Positions 7,652 through 18,326 of a DNA stretch of 64,000 nt are shown in pieces. The stretch covers positions 590,501-654,500 of the forward strand of contig NC_018485.1 in assembly GCF_000304315.1 (NCBI RefSeq), written 5' to 3'. The position numbers and the translations under genes are program-made. Origin of the DNA: Methylocystis sp. SC2. Its GTDB lineage: Bacteria; Pseudomonadota; Alphaproteobacteria; Rhizobiales; Beijerinckiaceae. Numbering within the stretch: the stretch's first letter is position 1; every line of letters begins with the position of its first letter. The notes beneath the pieces are model-generated. The model saw only the letters and a list, made by a program, of their open reading frames with translations, did no database searches and was not told the origin of the DNA.

Positions 7652-9160
7652 TTACGGCAAGGCCGCGCGGTTGAGCTTGCCATTGGCGTTGCGCGGCAGC
7701 GCATCGAGGAACATGACAGCGCGCGGACATTTGTAGGCGGCAAGATGCGCGCGGCAGTATTCGAGGATGGCCGTCTCGTCTCGCGCCGCGCCGTCGCGCA
7801 TCACCACATAGGCCTTGATGATCGTCGCCGCTGCGTCGCGCCCCGGCCGCTCCGCCGCCGCCGCTTCGACGACGCCGTTGATCTCGAGCAGCCTTTTCTC
7901 GACTTCCGCGGGCGAGACCCGGTAGCCTCCCGCGTTCATGAGCTCATCGACGCGGCCGTGGCGCCACATGTAGCCGTCGGCGTCGAATTCGACGAGATCG
8001 CCGGAGACGAACCACTCGCCGCGAAACGCCTCGCGCTCCTCTTCTTCACGGTTCCAATAGCCGAGCATCATTCCCGGATCGTCCCGGCGCACGGCGAGGA
8101 GGCCGGTTTCGCCCGGCCGAAGCGGAGTCTCGCCGCTCTCTTGCGCCAGCGCCGCCACCGCCCTGCCCGGCTGCGGCCTGCCGGGCGAGTCCGGACGCAC
8201 CGGCGCCGTCGGCCCGCTGGAGACGAAGGTCGAAATTTCACTCATGCCGAAGGCTTCGAAGATGTCTTTCCCCGTACGGCCGCGCCAATCGGCGAGCAGG
8301 CTCGAGGGCAGCGCCGCGCCCGCCGAGAGCGCGTGGCGCAGGCTCGATAGATTGGCCGCTTCCGGCGCGCCATATTTGAGGATCTGCCGAAAGACGCCGG
8401 GCACTGCGGCGAAGATCGTCGCGCGATAGGTTTCGATGAGACGCGGCCACGCGGCAGGATCTGGATGCCCGTTGTAAAGCACCGCGCTCGCTCCCGCCGA
8501 CAGCGGATCGACGACGCCGACGCCAAGCGTATAGGTCCAGTTGATCGCGCCGGCGTGCAACATCACGTCGCCGGGGCCAAGCCCGGTCCAATGCTCCCGC
8601 ATCGGCCTTCGGCCCCAAGCGGCGCGATGCGCATGCAACACGCCTTTCGGCCGGCTGGTCGTGCCGGAGGTGTAAACGAGATAGGCGGGGTCGTCGGCGG
8701 CGGTGTCGACGTAGTCCGGGATGGGCGCGCTCTCGGCGAGCCGCGCCAGATCGGCGCCGCGCAAGACGTGGAAGTCTCCGCTATGCGCCTCGTTCTCGAA
8801 CGATGCGCCCAAGGCCAGCGCGGACGCGCCGCAGTCGCGCGCCATAAACTCGGCTTCCTCAAAAGTGAGCTGAGAGGACGCGAGCAACGCCACATAGCCG
8901 GCGGCGATTGACGCGAAATAGGCGAGCGCCGCATTTGCTTCGTTGCCCATGCGGATCATCACGCGCGCGCCGGCCGGAAGGCCGAGCGACTGCAATCCGG
9001 CGGCGAGACGCCGCACTTTCAGATCGAGTTCAGCATGGGTCCAGCGCTGCGCGCCCGAGTCGCCGACGACGGTGAGCGCCGTGGCGTCGGGCCGCAGCCG
9101 CGCGTTTTCGGCGAGGCAATAGCGCGCGAGATTGAAGCGCGGCGGAACGGGGTCGAGCAT
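7652..9160 (-). CDS. AMP-forming acyl-CoA synthetase
   Basis: ANL-superfamily ligase that activates a carboxylic acid through an acyl-adenylate to its CoA thioester. The P-loop is YTSGTTSRPKGV (near residue 160); the motif FEAFGMSEIS, the WFVSGDLVEFDADGY hinge region, GRVDELMNAGGYRVSP, and the C-terminal catalytic Lys in LPRNANGKLNR are all present. Of two possible ATGs (9196 and 9160) the second matches the compact N-terminus of benzoate-CoA-ligase-like members and gives 502 residues. The overall layout resembles benzoate/acyl-CoA ligases; the substrate is not determinable. It is convergent with the IHF-like gene and isolated from other fatty-acid genes. Confidence 0.85.
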   Translation of the reverse strand: MLDPVPPRFNLARYCLAENARLRPDATALTVVGDSGAQRWTHAELDLKVRRLAAGLQSLGLPAGARVMIRMGNEANAALAYFASIAAGYVALLASSQLTFEEAEFMARDCGASALALGASFENEAHSGDFHVLRGADLARLAESAPIPDYVDTAADDPAYLVYTSGTTSRPKGVLHAHRAAWGRRPMREHWTGLGPGDVMLHAGAINWTYTLGVGVVDPLSAGASAVLYNGHPDPAAWPRLIETYRATIFAAVPGVFRQILKYGAPEAANLSSLRHALSAGAALPSSLLADWRGRTGKDIFEAFGMSEISTFVSSGPTAPVRPDSPGRPQPGRAVAALAQESGETPLRPGETGLLAVRRDDPGMMLGYWNREEEEREAFRGEWFVSGDLVEFDADGYMWRHGRVDELMNAGGYRVSPAEVEKRLLEINGVVEAAAAERPGRDAAATIIKAYVVMRDGAARDETAILEYCRAHLAAYKCPRAVMFLDALPRNANGKLNRAALP

Positions 9161-9325
9161 GAGAGAAATCTTCGCAGTCACATGGCGTTCTGGCATTCGA
9201 CGCCAGCTTGGGCAAGAGCGCCGTCATTCGACGCCTGGCGAGTCGGATGGCCGCGCCATTAGGGAGCGGCGACATCATATCGATTTGAGATTGACGCGCG
9301 CCAGGTCGAGGTGCACGGCTGTGGC

Positions 9326-9838
9326 ATGACCCGCTATGTCGCGCTGTTACGCGCCGTAAATGTTGGAGGAAACGGCAAAGTCGCCATGACCGAACTCAAG
9401 GCGATGTGCGTCGACGCTGGTTTCGATCATGTCCAAACATATATCGCGAGCGGAAACGTCGTCTTTGAAAGCAAAGCCTCTTCAAGAAGGGTAAAGTCGG
9501 AGCTGGAGGCGAGACTGCTCGCCTATGCCGGAAAACCGGTCGCGGTTTTTGTGCGCACCGCCGATGAAATGCAGGCGGTTCTCGATCGAAATCCCTTCCC
9601 CGAGAAACCGGTTAATTTCACCGTGGCCATTTTTCTCGATGATCCGCCGCCGCCCGACGCGTTAGATCGCGCCAAAGGCAAAGCAGACGAGGAAATGCGT
9701 TTGGGATCACGCGAGATTTATGTTCACTATGGCGCAGGGATGGGCCGCTCGAAACTCAAAATTCCGGCTGCGATGCATGGGACGGCGCGCAATATGCGCA
9801 CGATCGCAACACTCGTCGATATGATGCGCGAAATTTGA
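9326..9838 (+). CDS. DUF1697 family protein
   Basis: 170-residue protein with the hallmark N-terminus of the DUF1697 family: RYVALLRAVNVGG, then MTELKAMC and YIASGNVVFES, and FTVAIFLDDPP in the middle. The family is widespread and uncharacterised. The ATG at 9326 is preferred over an in-frame GTG at 9311 because it places the conserved start directly at the N-terminus. No operon partner. Confidence 0.9.
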   Translation: MTRYVALLRAVNVGGNGKVAMTELKAMCVDAGFDHVQTYIASGNVVFESKASSRRVKSELEARLLAYAGKPVAVFVRTADEMQAVLDRNPFPEKPVNFTVAIFLDDPPPPDALDRAKGKADEEMRLGSREIYVHYGAGMGRSKLKIPAAMHGTARNMRTIATLVDMMREI

Positions 9839-9961
9839 GAGTGCGCCGATGCGGACGCGAGGTGAAGGGCAGTCCTATTTGCTGCCTGCACGCGCCTCGC
9901 GCGCTGAGCCATAAGTTTTCGTCCGAAACCCTCGTGAATCTGACTTAGTTCAGCGCAATGT

Positions 9962-10903
<942 letters not shown>

Positions 10904-11141
10904 TTAGATCCATCCCCGCGCCTTAAACGCCGCGGCGTCATAGCAGCGATGGCGGCTGCGAACAATATGACGCCAGGATGGCGCCTTTCTCCGTCGAAAA
11001 ATATCGCAAGGATTGCCTCTTGGACGGGTAATGCTCTAAATGGTGACAGCGGCCTCACCGATGCGCGGCGGCCGGGCGCTTGATTTTCGCGCCTCCACCC
11101 ATCTCGCCCACTTCCGTGCCAGACAGGCGTCGCTTCCGTAA

Positions 11142-12374
11142 ATGACGAATAGCGTATCGGATCATGCGTCGCAGCCTTCCTCGCCGCGCGAGACGCGCGT
11201 CGTCGTCGCCATGTCGGGCGGCGTCGACTCGAGCGTCGTCGCCGCGCTGCTGCAGGAGCAGGGCTACGACGTCGTGGGCGTCACGATGCAGCTTTATAAT
11301 CACGGCGAAGCCACGCACCGCAAGGGCGCCTGCTGCGCCGGGCGCGACATTCACGATGCGCGAAATGTTGCGGCGCGACTCGGCGTTCCGCACTTCGTTC
11401 TCGATTATGAGAGCAAGTTTCGCGAGAAGGTGATTGACGAATTCGCCGCGAGCTACGCCAGCGGCGAGACGCCCGTGCCCTGCATCGCCTGCAACCAGTT
11501 CATCAAATTCGCCGATCTTATGGAGACGGCAAAGGACCTCGGCGCGCATGCGCTCGCGACCGGCCATTATATTTCCGCCCGCGACGACGGAGCCGGCGGC
11601 CGCGCGCTCTATCGCGCCAAGGACGCCTCGCGCGATCAGAGCTATTTCCTGTTCGCGACGACGCGGGAGCAGTTGCGGATGCTGCGCTTTCCGCTCGGCG
11701 ACTATACGAAGGCCGAAGTTCGAGACATGGCCCGCCGCTTCGGACTCGAGGTAGCCGACAAGCCGGACAGCCAGGACATCTGCTTCGTGCCGACCGGGCG
11801 CTACACCGACATCGTCGAAAAGCTTGCGCCAGCCTCCGTCGTGCCGGGCGAGATCGTGCATCTCGACGGTCGGGTGCTGGGGCGCCACGCCGGAGTCATC
11901 CACTACACCATCGGGCAGCGCCGCGGCCTGGGGCTGGGCGCAAAAGTCGCCGGCCGCGACGCGGAGCCGCTTTACGTCCTGCGCCTCGACGCCGCGAAGG
12001 CGCAGGTCGTGGTTGGCCCGCGCGAGGCGCTGGAGACCCGCGCGGTCCGGCTGCGCGACGTCAACTGGATCGGCGCGGGAGCGCTCTCTTCCCTGCCCCC
12101 CGAGGGCATCGACATTATGGCGCGCGTGCGCTCGACGCGGCCGCCGGTTCCGGCGCGGGTGATCGCGGACACGGACGGCGGCGCGCTGGTGGTCTTCGCG
12201 GCAAGCGAATTCGGCGTCTCGCCGGGGCAGGCGTGCGTCTTCTACGACGCCGACGAAAACGAAGCGCGCGTGCTCGGAGGTGGATTTATCGCCGCGATCG
12301 AGCCCGCAGCGATGATGATGGCATCAAAGGCGCCGCCGCTGCGCGCCGAAGAAGTGCGAAGGGCGCCTCGATGA
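11142..12374 (+). CDS. mnmA: tRNA-specific 2-thiouridylase MnmA
   Basis: Thiolates U34 of Lys, Glu and Gln tRNAs. The PP-loop [15 protein letters not shown] lies near residues 24-38, the catalytic Cys motif PVPCIACN follows, and the second redox Cys is in PDSQDICFV. Length is 410 residues, slightly longer than typical because of N- and C-terminal tails. The stop codon overlaps the ATG of the next gene (ATGA), implying translational coupling with the methyltransferase. Confidence 0.96.
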   Translation: MTNSVSDHASQPSSPRETRVVVAMSGGVDSSVVAALLQEQGYDVVGVTMQLYNHGEATHRKGACCAGRDIHDARNVAARLGVPHFVLDYESKFREKVIDEFAASYASGETPVPCIACNQFIKFADLMETAKDLGAHALATGHYISARDDGAGGRALYRAKDASRDQSYFLFATTREQLRMLRFPLGDYTKAEVRDMARRFGLEVADKPDSQDICFVPTGRYTDIVEKLAPASVVPGEIVHLDGRVLGRHAGVIHYTIGQRRGLGLGAKVAGRDAEPLYVLRLDAAKAQVVVGPREALETRAVRLRDVNWIGAGALSSLPPEGIDIMARVRSTRPPVPARVIADTDGGALVVFAASEFGVSPGQACVFYDADENEARVLGGGFIAAIEPAAMMMASKAPPLRAEEVRRAPR

Positions 12375-13093
12375 GCGAAGCCAGGAATTTTTTGCGCGAA
12401 GTCGAAACGCTGGACAACGGCAATGTCGAGGCGGCCTATGCGCGCTGGGCGCCGATATATGATCTGACGTTCGACATTTTGTTGAAGCCAGGCCGTCGCG
12501 CCGCCGCCGCGGCCGCCTCCAACACGCCTGGACCGGTCCTCGACGTCGGCGTCGGCACGGGACTCGAACTACCCATGTTTGCGGCCGATACGCAGGTCGT
12601 CGGCGTCGATCTGTCGGAGCCGATGCTGCGCCGCGCCGCGCAGCGCGTGCGCCGCGAGCGTCTCTCCCATGTCGCCGGCCTCGTGAAAATGGACGCGACG
12701 CGAATGGCCTTCGCCGACGCGAGTTTCGGCTGCGTCGTGGCGCCTTACGTCCTGACGGTCGTGCCCGAGCCGCAGGCCATGCTCGACGAACTCGCGCGCG
12801 TGCTGCGGCCGGGCGGCGAGATCGTGCTCGTCAATCATGTGAGCGGCAAAGACGACGCCATCGCGCTGTTCGAGGCGTGGCTCGATCGCCATATGGCGCC
12901 CAAGCTCGGCTGGCGTCCGCAATTTCCCTGGTCGATCATCGGCGACTGGATCGATCGGAACCCGCAGATGAGGCTCGTCGAGCGGCGCCCGCTCGCGCCC
13001 TTCGGGCTGTTTACGCTGACGCGGATCGCGCGCCTCCACCTGGATAGAAAAGATCGGGGAAAGTCCGCGCCGAAGGAGTTAGCGCTCGCTTAG
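12371..13093 (+). CDS. SAM methyltransferase, PmtA-like phosphatidylethanolamine N-methyltransferase
   Basis: Class I Rossmann methyltransferase of 240 residues. The SAM-binding motif I is [15 protein letters not shown] and motif II is [11 protein letters not shown]. The N-terminal [20 protein letters not shown] resembles Rhodobacter/Sinorhizobium PmtA, which methylates phosphatidylethanolamine stepwise to phosphatidylcholine on the membrane. The start overlaps the mnmA stop by four bases. The PmtA assignment is by recognition of this N-terminus and motif spacing; a quinone methyltransferase is the main alternative. A Pcs gene elsewhere in the window makes a PC-synthesising membrane likely. 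Confidence 0.7.
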   Translation: MSEARNFLREVETLDNGNVEAAYARWAPIYDLTFDILLKPGRRAAAAAASNTPGPVLDVGVGTGLELPMFAADTQVVGVDLSEPMLRRAAQRVRRERLSHVAGLVKMDATRMAFADASFGCVVAPYVLTVVPEPQAMLDELARVLRPGGEIVLVNHVSGKDDAIALFEAWLDRHMAPKLGWRPQFPWSIIGDWIDRNPQMRLVERRPLAPFGLFTLTRIARLHLDRKDRGKSAPKELALA

Positions 13094-13149
13094 CGAAACT
13101 CTCAACGCCACTGGCGCCGCGCCCCGCGTAGCGCTACATTCATCAAGCG

Positions 13150-13312
13150 GCGCTGCGGGGTGCGTGCAGGACTATTATTCCCCGGGGCCTTATCGATCCT
13201 TATGGGAGCTGTCCCTGGCCTCGCCCGTGGGCTTGGTCATATGGCGCCCACCTACGTTGTAGGTTCCCGGGATCGATGTCCCACGGCTCTTGTGGCCCGC
13301 ACTCTCCTTCCC
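13150..13312 (+). ncRNA. ssrS: 6S RNA
   Basis: About 160 bases matching the alphaproteobacterial 6S RNA pattern by eye: a 5' arm with CCCCGGGGCCTTATCGATCC, GGGAGCTGTCCCTGGCCTCG, then a conserved 3' block CGCCCACCTACGTTGTAGG followed by GGGATCGATGTC and CACGG. The 5' CGATCC and 3' GGATCG pair in the closing stem. It sits directly upstream of the 5-formyl-THF cyclo-ligase gene, the classic 6S location. 6S RNA mimics an open promoter and sequesters sigma70 RNA polymerase in stationary phase. Ends are approximate. Confidence 0.85.
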
Positions 13313-13327
13313 TGTTATTGCTCTCGC

Positions 13328-13930
13328 ATGAGCGATTTGAAAGCCGAGCTGCGGCGCCGTTCGCTGGCGCGCCGCGATCTCATCGCGCCGCACGAAGCGC
13401 ATGAGGCGGCCGCGTCCGTCGCGCGCCAGGGCGTCGCGCTGGTCGCCGACTTTGCGCGCGATGCGAAAATGAGCGCGCCGCCTGTCGTTTCCGTCTATTG
13501 GCCGATCCGCAGCGAGTTGAACACGCGTCCGCTCATCGATGCGCTCGCCGGCGAAGGCTATCGCGTGACCTTGCCGGTGATGCACAAGGTGCGTCACCCC
13601 TTGGTCTTTCGCGCCTTCGCGCCTGGCGACGACCTCGTCAAAGGGCCGTTCGGCCTGTCGGAGCCTTCGGACGATAAGCCGGCATATGACCCCGACATCG
13701 TGTTTTCGCCGCTCGCCGCCTTCGATCGGCGCGGTTTTCGGCTGGGCTATGGCGGCGGCATCTATGACGCGACGCTCTCTGCGCTTCGCGCCAAAAAGCC
13801 GGTCGTCGCCGTCGGCGTCGCCTATTCCTGCCAGGAGGCCGACCATGTGCCGATCGAACCGCATGACCAGCGGCTCGACGCTGTCATGACCGAGCAGGAG
13901 ACGCTGCGGTTTGCAACCGCGGTCGCCTAG
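13328..13930 (+). CDS. 5-formyltetrahydrofolate cyclo-ligase
   Basis: Converts 5-formyl-THF to 5,10-methenyl-THF using ATP. The 200-residue protein has the family motifs VYWPIRSELNTRPL, a substrate loop before PDIVFSPLAAFDRRGFRLGYGGGIYD (the GYGGGIYD glycine-rich ATP/substrate motif), and VGVAYSCQ near the end. The start at 13328 lies just after 6S RNA, with which it is commonly co-transcribed; the longer open frame upstream runs through the RNA and is not coding. In a methylotroph it links to folate C1 flux. Confidence 0.95.
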   Translation: MSDLKAELRRRSLARRDLIAPHEAHEAAASVARQGVALVADFARDAKMSAPPVVSVYWPIRSELNTRPLIDALAGEGYRVTLPVMHKVRHPLVFRAFAPGDDLVKGPFGLSEPSDDKPAYDPDIVFSPLAAFDRRGFRLGYGGGIYDATLSALRAKKPVVAVGVAYSCQEADHVPIEPHDQRLDAVMTEQETLRFATAVA

Positions 13931-13958
13931 CGCCCGCTGCAAAAAACGGGAACCGGGG

Positions 13959-13972
13959 TAGAGCGCGCTCTA
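13959..13972. repeat. Short perfect palindrome downstream of the cyclo-ligase gene
   Basis: TAGAGCGCGCTCTA, a perfect 14-bp palindrome 29 bases after the gene's stop. It could be a terminator stem or a short dispersed palindrome; there is no T tract behind it. Confidence 0.4.
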
Positions 13973-14113
13973 AACTTTGGAAGTCGCTTACCTTATCCGC
14001 ATTTGGGCGTTTCCGCGCAAATGCGGCGTGATCCAGGACGCGGAACCAATCAGATCGCGGCACGTTAACCGGGAGATGCGGACTATTTAAATTTCTTTTT
14101 CGGAGAGTTTGAG

Positions 14114-14494
14114 ATGAAGGCTTGCTATACGGCGGCCGCCCTCACGGCGGCCCTCTTGTTTTTTCCGGCCAGCGCGCAAGCGACCTGCCGGATTTTCCAG
14201 CATCGAGACTATGGCGGCTCCGGCTACACGCTCCACAATTTTGAGCGGATGAAGATGGTGCGCGGCGAAAGCCTCGGATGCACCACGAACGGCCACGGCG
14301 GCGGCTGCGAGAGCACGATTTACAATCCGTCTTGGAACGATCACGTCTCGTCTTTCCGCGTGAAGAACGGATGCACGCTCACGTTGTGGCAGCACGTCAA
14401 TCAGGGCGGCGCGAGATTTCGCTCCAACCGCAGCTACCGTTACGTCGGCGACCGCTGGAACGATCAGGCCTCAGAAGCGCTCTGCACGTGCTGA
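14114..14494 (+). CDS. Secreted beta/gamma-crystallin-like protein
   Basis: 126-residue exported protein; residues 1-23 are a signal peptide (ends SAQA) and GGAGAG lies 7-8 bases before the ATG. The mature part reads as one crystallin domain with two Greek-key halves: RDYGGSGYTLHNF and VNQGGARFRSNRSY carry the aromatic-X-Gly pattern, and WNDHVSSF and WNDQASEA match the N/D-N/D-X-X-S/T-S calcium sites (the second is degenerate). Six Cys suggest disulfides. Bacterial relatives are calcium-binding or inhibitor-like secreted proteins; the role here is unknown. Confidence 0.75.
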   Translation: MKACYTAAALTAALLFFPASAQATCRIFQHRDYGGSGYTLHNFERMKMVRGESLGCTTNGHGGGCESTIYNPSWNDHVSSFRVKNGCTLTLWQHVNQGGARFRSNRSYRYVGDRWNDQASEALCTC

Positions 14495-14584
14495 TTTGGC
14501 GGTGAGCCGATCGGCAAGCGCATCTTCAGAAGACCTCTCGGCGGTTCGACAGGAGCCGCCGAGAATTCGCCTCATTATCCCGCC

Positions 14585-15541
14585 TCACCGCGCCGGCGCC
14601 GCCGGTAGGTTGACGAGTTGACCGGCGCGCAGCCTTTTCGACTTCAGGTCGGGATTGAGTTCGGCGATCGCGCGCCATTTGCTCGTTGCGCCATAGAGAC
14701 GCTTGGCGATGGATTTGAACGTATCGCCTGCGCGCGCCGTGTAGATTCCTGGGTCCTTCGCCGCGGTCGGCGGGGACTGGACAGGCGTATGGCCCGAGGG
14801 TTGCGCGGGTTCCGCCGCTGCGCTTTCCCGGTTCTCTGTCGTCGGCGCTTCGTCGGTCGCGGATGGAGCGGCCTCTGAAGCGGCCTGCTCGCTGTTCGTC
14901 GTCACGTCGCGCGCCGCAGTTTCGTCGGTCTGCGGCTCCTGCTGCTGCGCCGAATCTGACTCCGAAGCGATATGCGCCGCTTGCGGGCCCGCGACGAGCA
15001 GAAAGGCGATGGCGAGCGCCGCGGCCGCCAGCGAAGCTTCTGCGAATCCGCGACGGCGCACGGGCGGGAACAGCGGCGGCAGCGCGCGATCGCTCGCTCC
15101 CCGGGTCTCTACCGGCTCCTGCGCCTCGCGGCCGCGCAGCCAGACGAGCGCCTCTAATATGAAATAAAGGAACAGCGCCGCCGTCATCGGCGGCTTTCGA
15201 AACGAATCCGGCGCAAACATGTAGGCGACGACGCCGAGCTGGATCAGCGCCGAAAGCCAGGGCAGCCCGATCGCGCCGAACATCATGCGCCGACGCGCCG
15301 CGACGCCCGCCACGAGTAGAAAAAGCGCCAGATAGACCCACAGCAGCGCGCCCTGCCAGTCGAACGTCCAGCCGAAGGCGGTCGCGCCCAGCAGATAAAA
15401 CAGCCCCAGGGCGGCGGCGGCATAGGCCGCATGAAGCAGCCGCTGCGGGCCCAGGATCCGACTGAGATGAAATGGCAGCGCCGCCGCGAGCGCCGCCATC
15501 AAGATCACGGCCGCGTAGGCTGATGTAGGATAGGAGTTCAT
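14585..15541 (-). CDS. Membrane protein with C-terminal LysM domain
   Basis: 318-residue protein. The N-terminal half contains about five hydrophobic helices (residues 6-150), a further helix near 175-192 (AALAIAFLLVAGPQ), then a long acidic, Ala/Glu/Pro-rich linker and a C-terminal LysM domain (YTARAGDTFKSIAKRLYG ... LRAGQLVNLP). LysM binds peptidoglycan glycans, so the linker and domain should be periplasmic. The ATG at 15541 is chosen because GAGGAG precedes it at good distance; the upstream in-frame Met lacks one. No known operon partner. Confidence 0.8.
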   Translation of the reverse strand: MNSYPTSAYAAVILMAALAAALPFHLSRILGPQRLLHAAYAAAALGLFYLLGATAFGWTFDWQGALLWVYLALFLLVAGVAARRRMMFGAIGLPWLSALIQLGVVAYMFAPDSFRKPPMTAALFLYFILEALVWLRGREAQEPVETRGASDRALPPLFPPVRRRGFAEASLAAAALAIAFLLVAGPQAAHIASESDSAQQQEPQTDETAARDVTTNSEQAASEAAPSATDEAPTTENRESAAAEPAQPSGHTPVQSPPTAAKDPGIYTARAGDTFKSIAKRLYGATSKWRAIAELNPDLKSKRLRAGQLVNLPAAPAR

Positions 15542-15628
15542 GCAACCGCGCTCCTCAGGGGTCGGTTTTGACTTCAATGCGCTGCGGATGTGACAGTTTC
15601 TTGAGAGCCGGCGCTGGCCATCCACGAA

Positions 15629-16651
15629 TCATTCCGATTTTTCCGAAACGCCCGCGCTCTCGAAAGTCGCCATGTCCCTGTGACAGGCGAGCGCGGCTTT
15701 GATCAGGCCGATGGCGAGCGCGGCGCCCGAGCCTTCGCCAAGCCGCATATCGAGATCGAGCAGCGGGCGCTTGCCAAGCCGCGTCAGAACGTCGCGATGC
15801 GCCCCCTCCGCCGAGACGTGGCCCGCGATGCAATGCGCGATCGACTCGGGCGCGATCGCGTGGAGCAGCGCGGCGGCGGCGCAGGCGACATAGCCGTCAA
15901 GCACCACGGGAATGCGGTTGAGACGGGCGGCGGCGATGGCGCCCATCATCGCCGCGATTTCCCGCCCGCCGAGCCGGCGCAGGATTTCCAGAGGATCGGC
16001 AAGATGCGGGGCATGCAACGTCAGCGCGGCGTCGATCGCGGCGTTCTTGCGCAAAAGCCCGGCGTCGTCGAGGCCCGTGCCGCGTCCTGTCCAGCGCGAC
16101 GCCGGCCCGCCGTAAAGCGCGGCATAGATCGCCGCCGCGCTCGTCGTATTGCCGATGCCCATCTCGCCAGGGGCGAGGAGATCGATATCGCCCTGGATCG
16201 CCTCCATCCCATAGGCGAAGGTCGCCGCCGCTTCCCGCTCGTCCATGGCCGGCGCCACAGTAAAGTCGGCGGTCGGCCGTTCGAGCGCCAGCTCATAGAC
16301 CTTCAGGCCGACGCCATAGGACTTGCAGATCTGATTGATCGCCGCGCCGCCAGCAAGAAAATTCGCCACCATCTGCTGCGTGACGCTCGCCGGAAACGCC
16401 GAAACGCCCTGCGCCACGACGCCGTGATTGGCGGCGAAAACCGCGACGAGCGGGCGCTCGATCGCCGGCGCCGCCCTGCCCTGCCAGGCGGCGAGCCATT
16501 CGACGATCTCTTCCAGTCGGCCGAGCGCGCCCGGCGGCTTGGTGAGCCGGCCGTCGCGCGCGCGGACCGCGGCCGCGGCTTGCAGATCGGGGCCGGGCAG
16601 AGCCGCCAACAGGATACGGATTTCTTCGAAGGGATGAATGGCGTGAGACAT
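15629..16651 (-). CDS. cobT: Nicotinate-nucleotide:dimethylbenzimidazole phosphoribosyltransferase
   Basis: Makes alpha-ribazole phosphate for the lower ligand of cobalamin. The 340-residue length and the diagnostic GEMGIGNTTSAAAIY motif are present, along with KPPGALGRLE at the N-terminus and FAANHGVVAQGVSAFP. No other cobalamin genes occur in the window, so it is separated from its pathway. It lies 87 bases downstream of the photolyase gene on the same strand; co-transcription is possible. Confidence 0.95.
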   Translation of the reverse strand: MSHAIHPFEEIRILLAALPGPDLQAAAAVRARDGRLTKPPGALGRLEEIVEWLAAWQGRAAPAIERPLVAVFAANHGVVAQGVSAFPASVTQQMVANFLAGGAAINQICKSYGVGLKVYELALERPTADFTVAPAMDEREAAATFAYGMEAIQGDIDLLAPGEMGIGNTTSAAAIYAALYGGPASRWTGRGTGLDDAGLLRKNAAIDAALTLHAPHLADPLEILRRLGGREIAAMMGAIAAARLNRIPVVLDGYVACAAAALLHAIAPESIAHCIAGHVSAEGAHRDVLTRLGKRPLLDLDMRLGEGSGAALAIGLIKAALACHRDMATFESAGVSEKSE

Positions 16652-16737
16652 GCGCCGGCTTTACCGGGTCGCGGCGACATTGGCGAGCGGCTGAGTCATT
16701 CCGGCGCAGCGAAGCGAAGCCGACGCTCGCAAAGCCG

Positions 16738-18180
16738 CTATGCAGGCCGCAACGACGCCTCGCTCCGCATCGACTCGAAAGCGGCGAGCGCGCGCTCGCG
16801 GGCTTCGGCGTGATCGACGATCGGATGGGGATAGGTGACGCCTAACTTTACGCCCGCCGCGCGCAAGACGTCCTCCGGCGCGGCCCACGGCCGATGGATG
16901 TAGCGGACGTCGAGCGACGCGAGCTCCGGCACGTAACGGCGCACATAGGCGCCGTCCGGATCGAATTTTTCGCCCTGAAGCGCGGGGTTGAAGATGCGGA
17001 AGTAAGGCGCGGCGTCCGCCCCGCAGCCCGCCACCCACTGCCAATTGGCGCTGTTGTTGGCGAGATCGGCGTCGACCAGCGTGTCCCAGAACCAGCGCTC
17101 CCCCTTCCGCCAGTCGATCAGCAAATGCTTGATCAGGAAGCTCGCCGAAACCAGCCGCGCGCGATTGTGCATCCAGCCCGTGATCCACAACTCGCGCATC
17201 GCCGCGTCGACGAGCGGATAGCCGGTCTGACCGTTCCGCCAAGCGTCGAGCGACGTCTCGTCGTCGCGATAGGGAAAGCGTTCGAAAGTCCTGTCCAAAG
17301 GGCGCTCCGGCAGGTCCCAGTTGGAGATCAGCAGGTGATGGCAGAACTCCCGCCAGCCAAGTTCCCTCAGATAGGCCTCGCCGCCGATGCTTTGAGGTTC
17401 GCTGATCGCGTGCCAGACTTCGCGCGGCGACAATTCGCCAAAGTGCAGATGCGGGGAAAGCCTGGAGACGCCGACTCGGCCCATGAAGTCGCGTTCGACC
17501 TTGTAGTCGCCGACATGGTGGCGCGCGAAGTCTGCAAGCTCGGCGCGCGCGGCCGTCTCGCCGACGAGCCAGACCTTGCGCATCCCGATCGCCCAATCAG
17601 GGTTCTGAGGCAGCAGCCGCCAGGCGTCGAGATCGTCGCTGTCGGGCGGAAGCGGCGCGGCGTGCAGGAATTCGGGCGCCGGATGGGGCCGCTCAGGCGG
17701 CGGCGCGGCGAGGCAGGCCCGCCAAAAGGGCGTGAATATCCGGAAGTTCTCGCCCTGTTTGGTGCGAAGCTTTTCCGGCTCAAAGAGCACCGACTCGTGG
17801 AAGCAATGAGTTTCGACCGCGTCATCGCGCAGCTGCGCCTCGAGTTCCGCATCTCGCCGGATCGCCCAGGGCTCGTAAAGCTTGTTCCAGAAGACGGCGC
17901 CGGCGCCGGTTTCGGCGATGATCTGCTCGAAGACGTAGGGAGCGCGTCCGCGGCGCAGGATCAGCGACACGCCCCTGGCGGCGAGGCTCTGCGACAGCGC
18001 CCTGAGAGAGTGGTGCAGCCACCAACGCGCCGCCGCGCCGGTGCGCCATTCTCCAGGACTTTCATCGTCCAGGATGTAAAGAGCGACGAGCGGCGCGCCC
18101 GTTCGCGCAGCCGCCAATAGCGCCGGATTGTCAGAGATGCGCAAATCATTGCGAAACCAGACGATCGCCGGCGCATTCAT
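16738..18180 (-). CDS. phrB: Deoxyribodipyrimidine photolyase
   Basis: Light-dependent DNA repair flavoenzyme of the photolyase/cryptochrome family, 480 residues. The N-terminal antenna domain begins IVWFRNDLRISDNPAL; the FAD-binding C-terminal half has RVGVSRLSPHLHFGELSPR, ELGWREFCHHLL, TGYPLVDAAMRELWITGWMHNR and the WQWVAGCGADAAPYFRIFNP block with the Trp electron chain. The start at 18180 gives MNAPAIVWFRND, the usual N-terminus; the longer frame adds 12 residues without support. The CPD class I assignment is by family likeness. Confidence 0.95.
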   Translation of the reverse strand: MNAPAIVWFRNDLRISDNPALLAAARTGAPLVALYILDDESPGEWRTGAAARWWLHHSLRALSQSLAARGVSLILRRGRAPYVFEQIIAETGAGAVFWNKLYEPWAIRRDAELEAQLRDDAVETHCFHESVLFEPEKLRTKQGENFRIFTPFWRACLAAPPPERPHPAPEFLHAAPLPPDSDDLDAWRLLPQNPDWAIGMRKVWLVGETAARAELADFARHHVGDYKVERDFMGRVGVSRLSPHLHFGELSPREVWHAISEPQSIGGEAYLRELGWREFCHHLLISNWDLPERPLDRTFERFPYRDDETSLDAWRNGQTGYPLVDAAMRELWITGWMHNRARLVSASFLIKHLLIDWRKGERWFWDTLVDADLANNSANWQWVAGCGADAAPYFRIFNPALQGEKFDPDGAYVRRYVPELASLDVRYIHRPWAAPEDVLRAAGVKLGVTYPHPIVDHAEARERALAAFESMRSEASLRPA

Positions 18181-18326
18181 ATCGTGAGAACCCCGATTGA
18201 CGTTCCGAAAGGTCACGCCCGATCGCTTCGCTGCGGCGAAGGATCGGGACTAAGTCGTAACCTCGCCGGCGGCCAAGGGTTCCCCCGTCCGCGCTTTCAC
18301 GACGTCAATACGGTTGCGCCAACCGC

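Noticed and set aside
13160..13327. N-terminal extension of the 5-formyl-THF cyclo-ligase
   Set aside because: The sequence matches 6S RNA; the protein family starts at the ATG of 13328.
15629..16651. cobT as a sign of a cobalamin gene cluster
   Set aside because: No other cobalamin synthesis gene or cobalamin riboswitch was found in the window.
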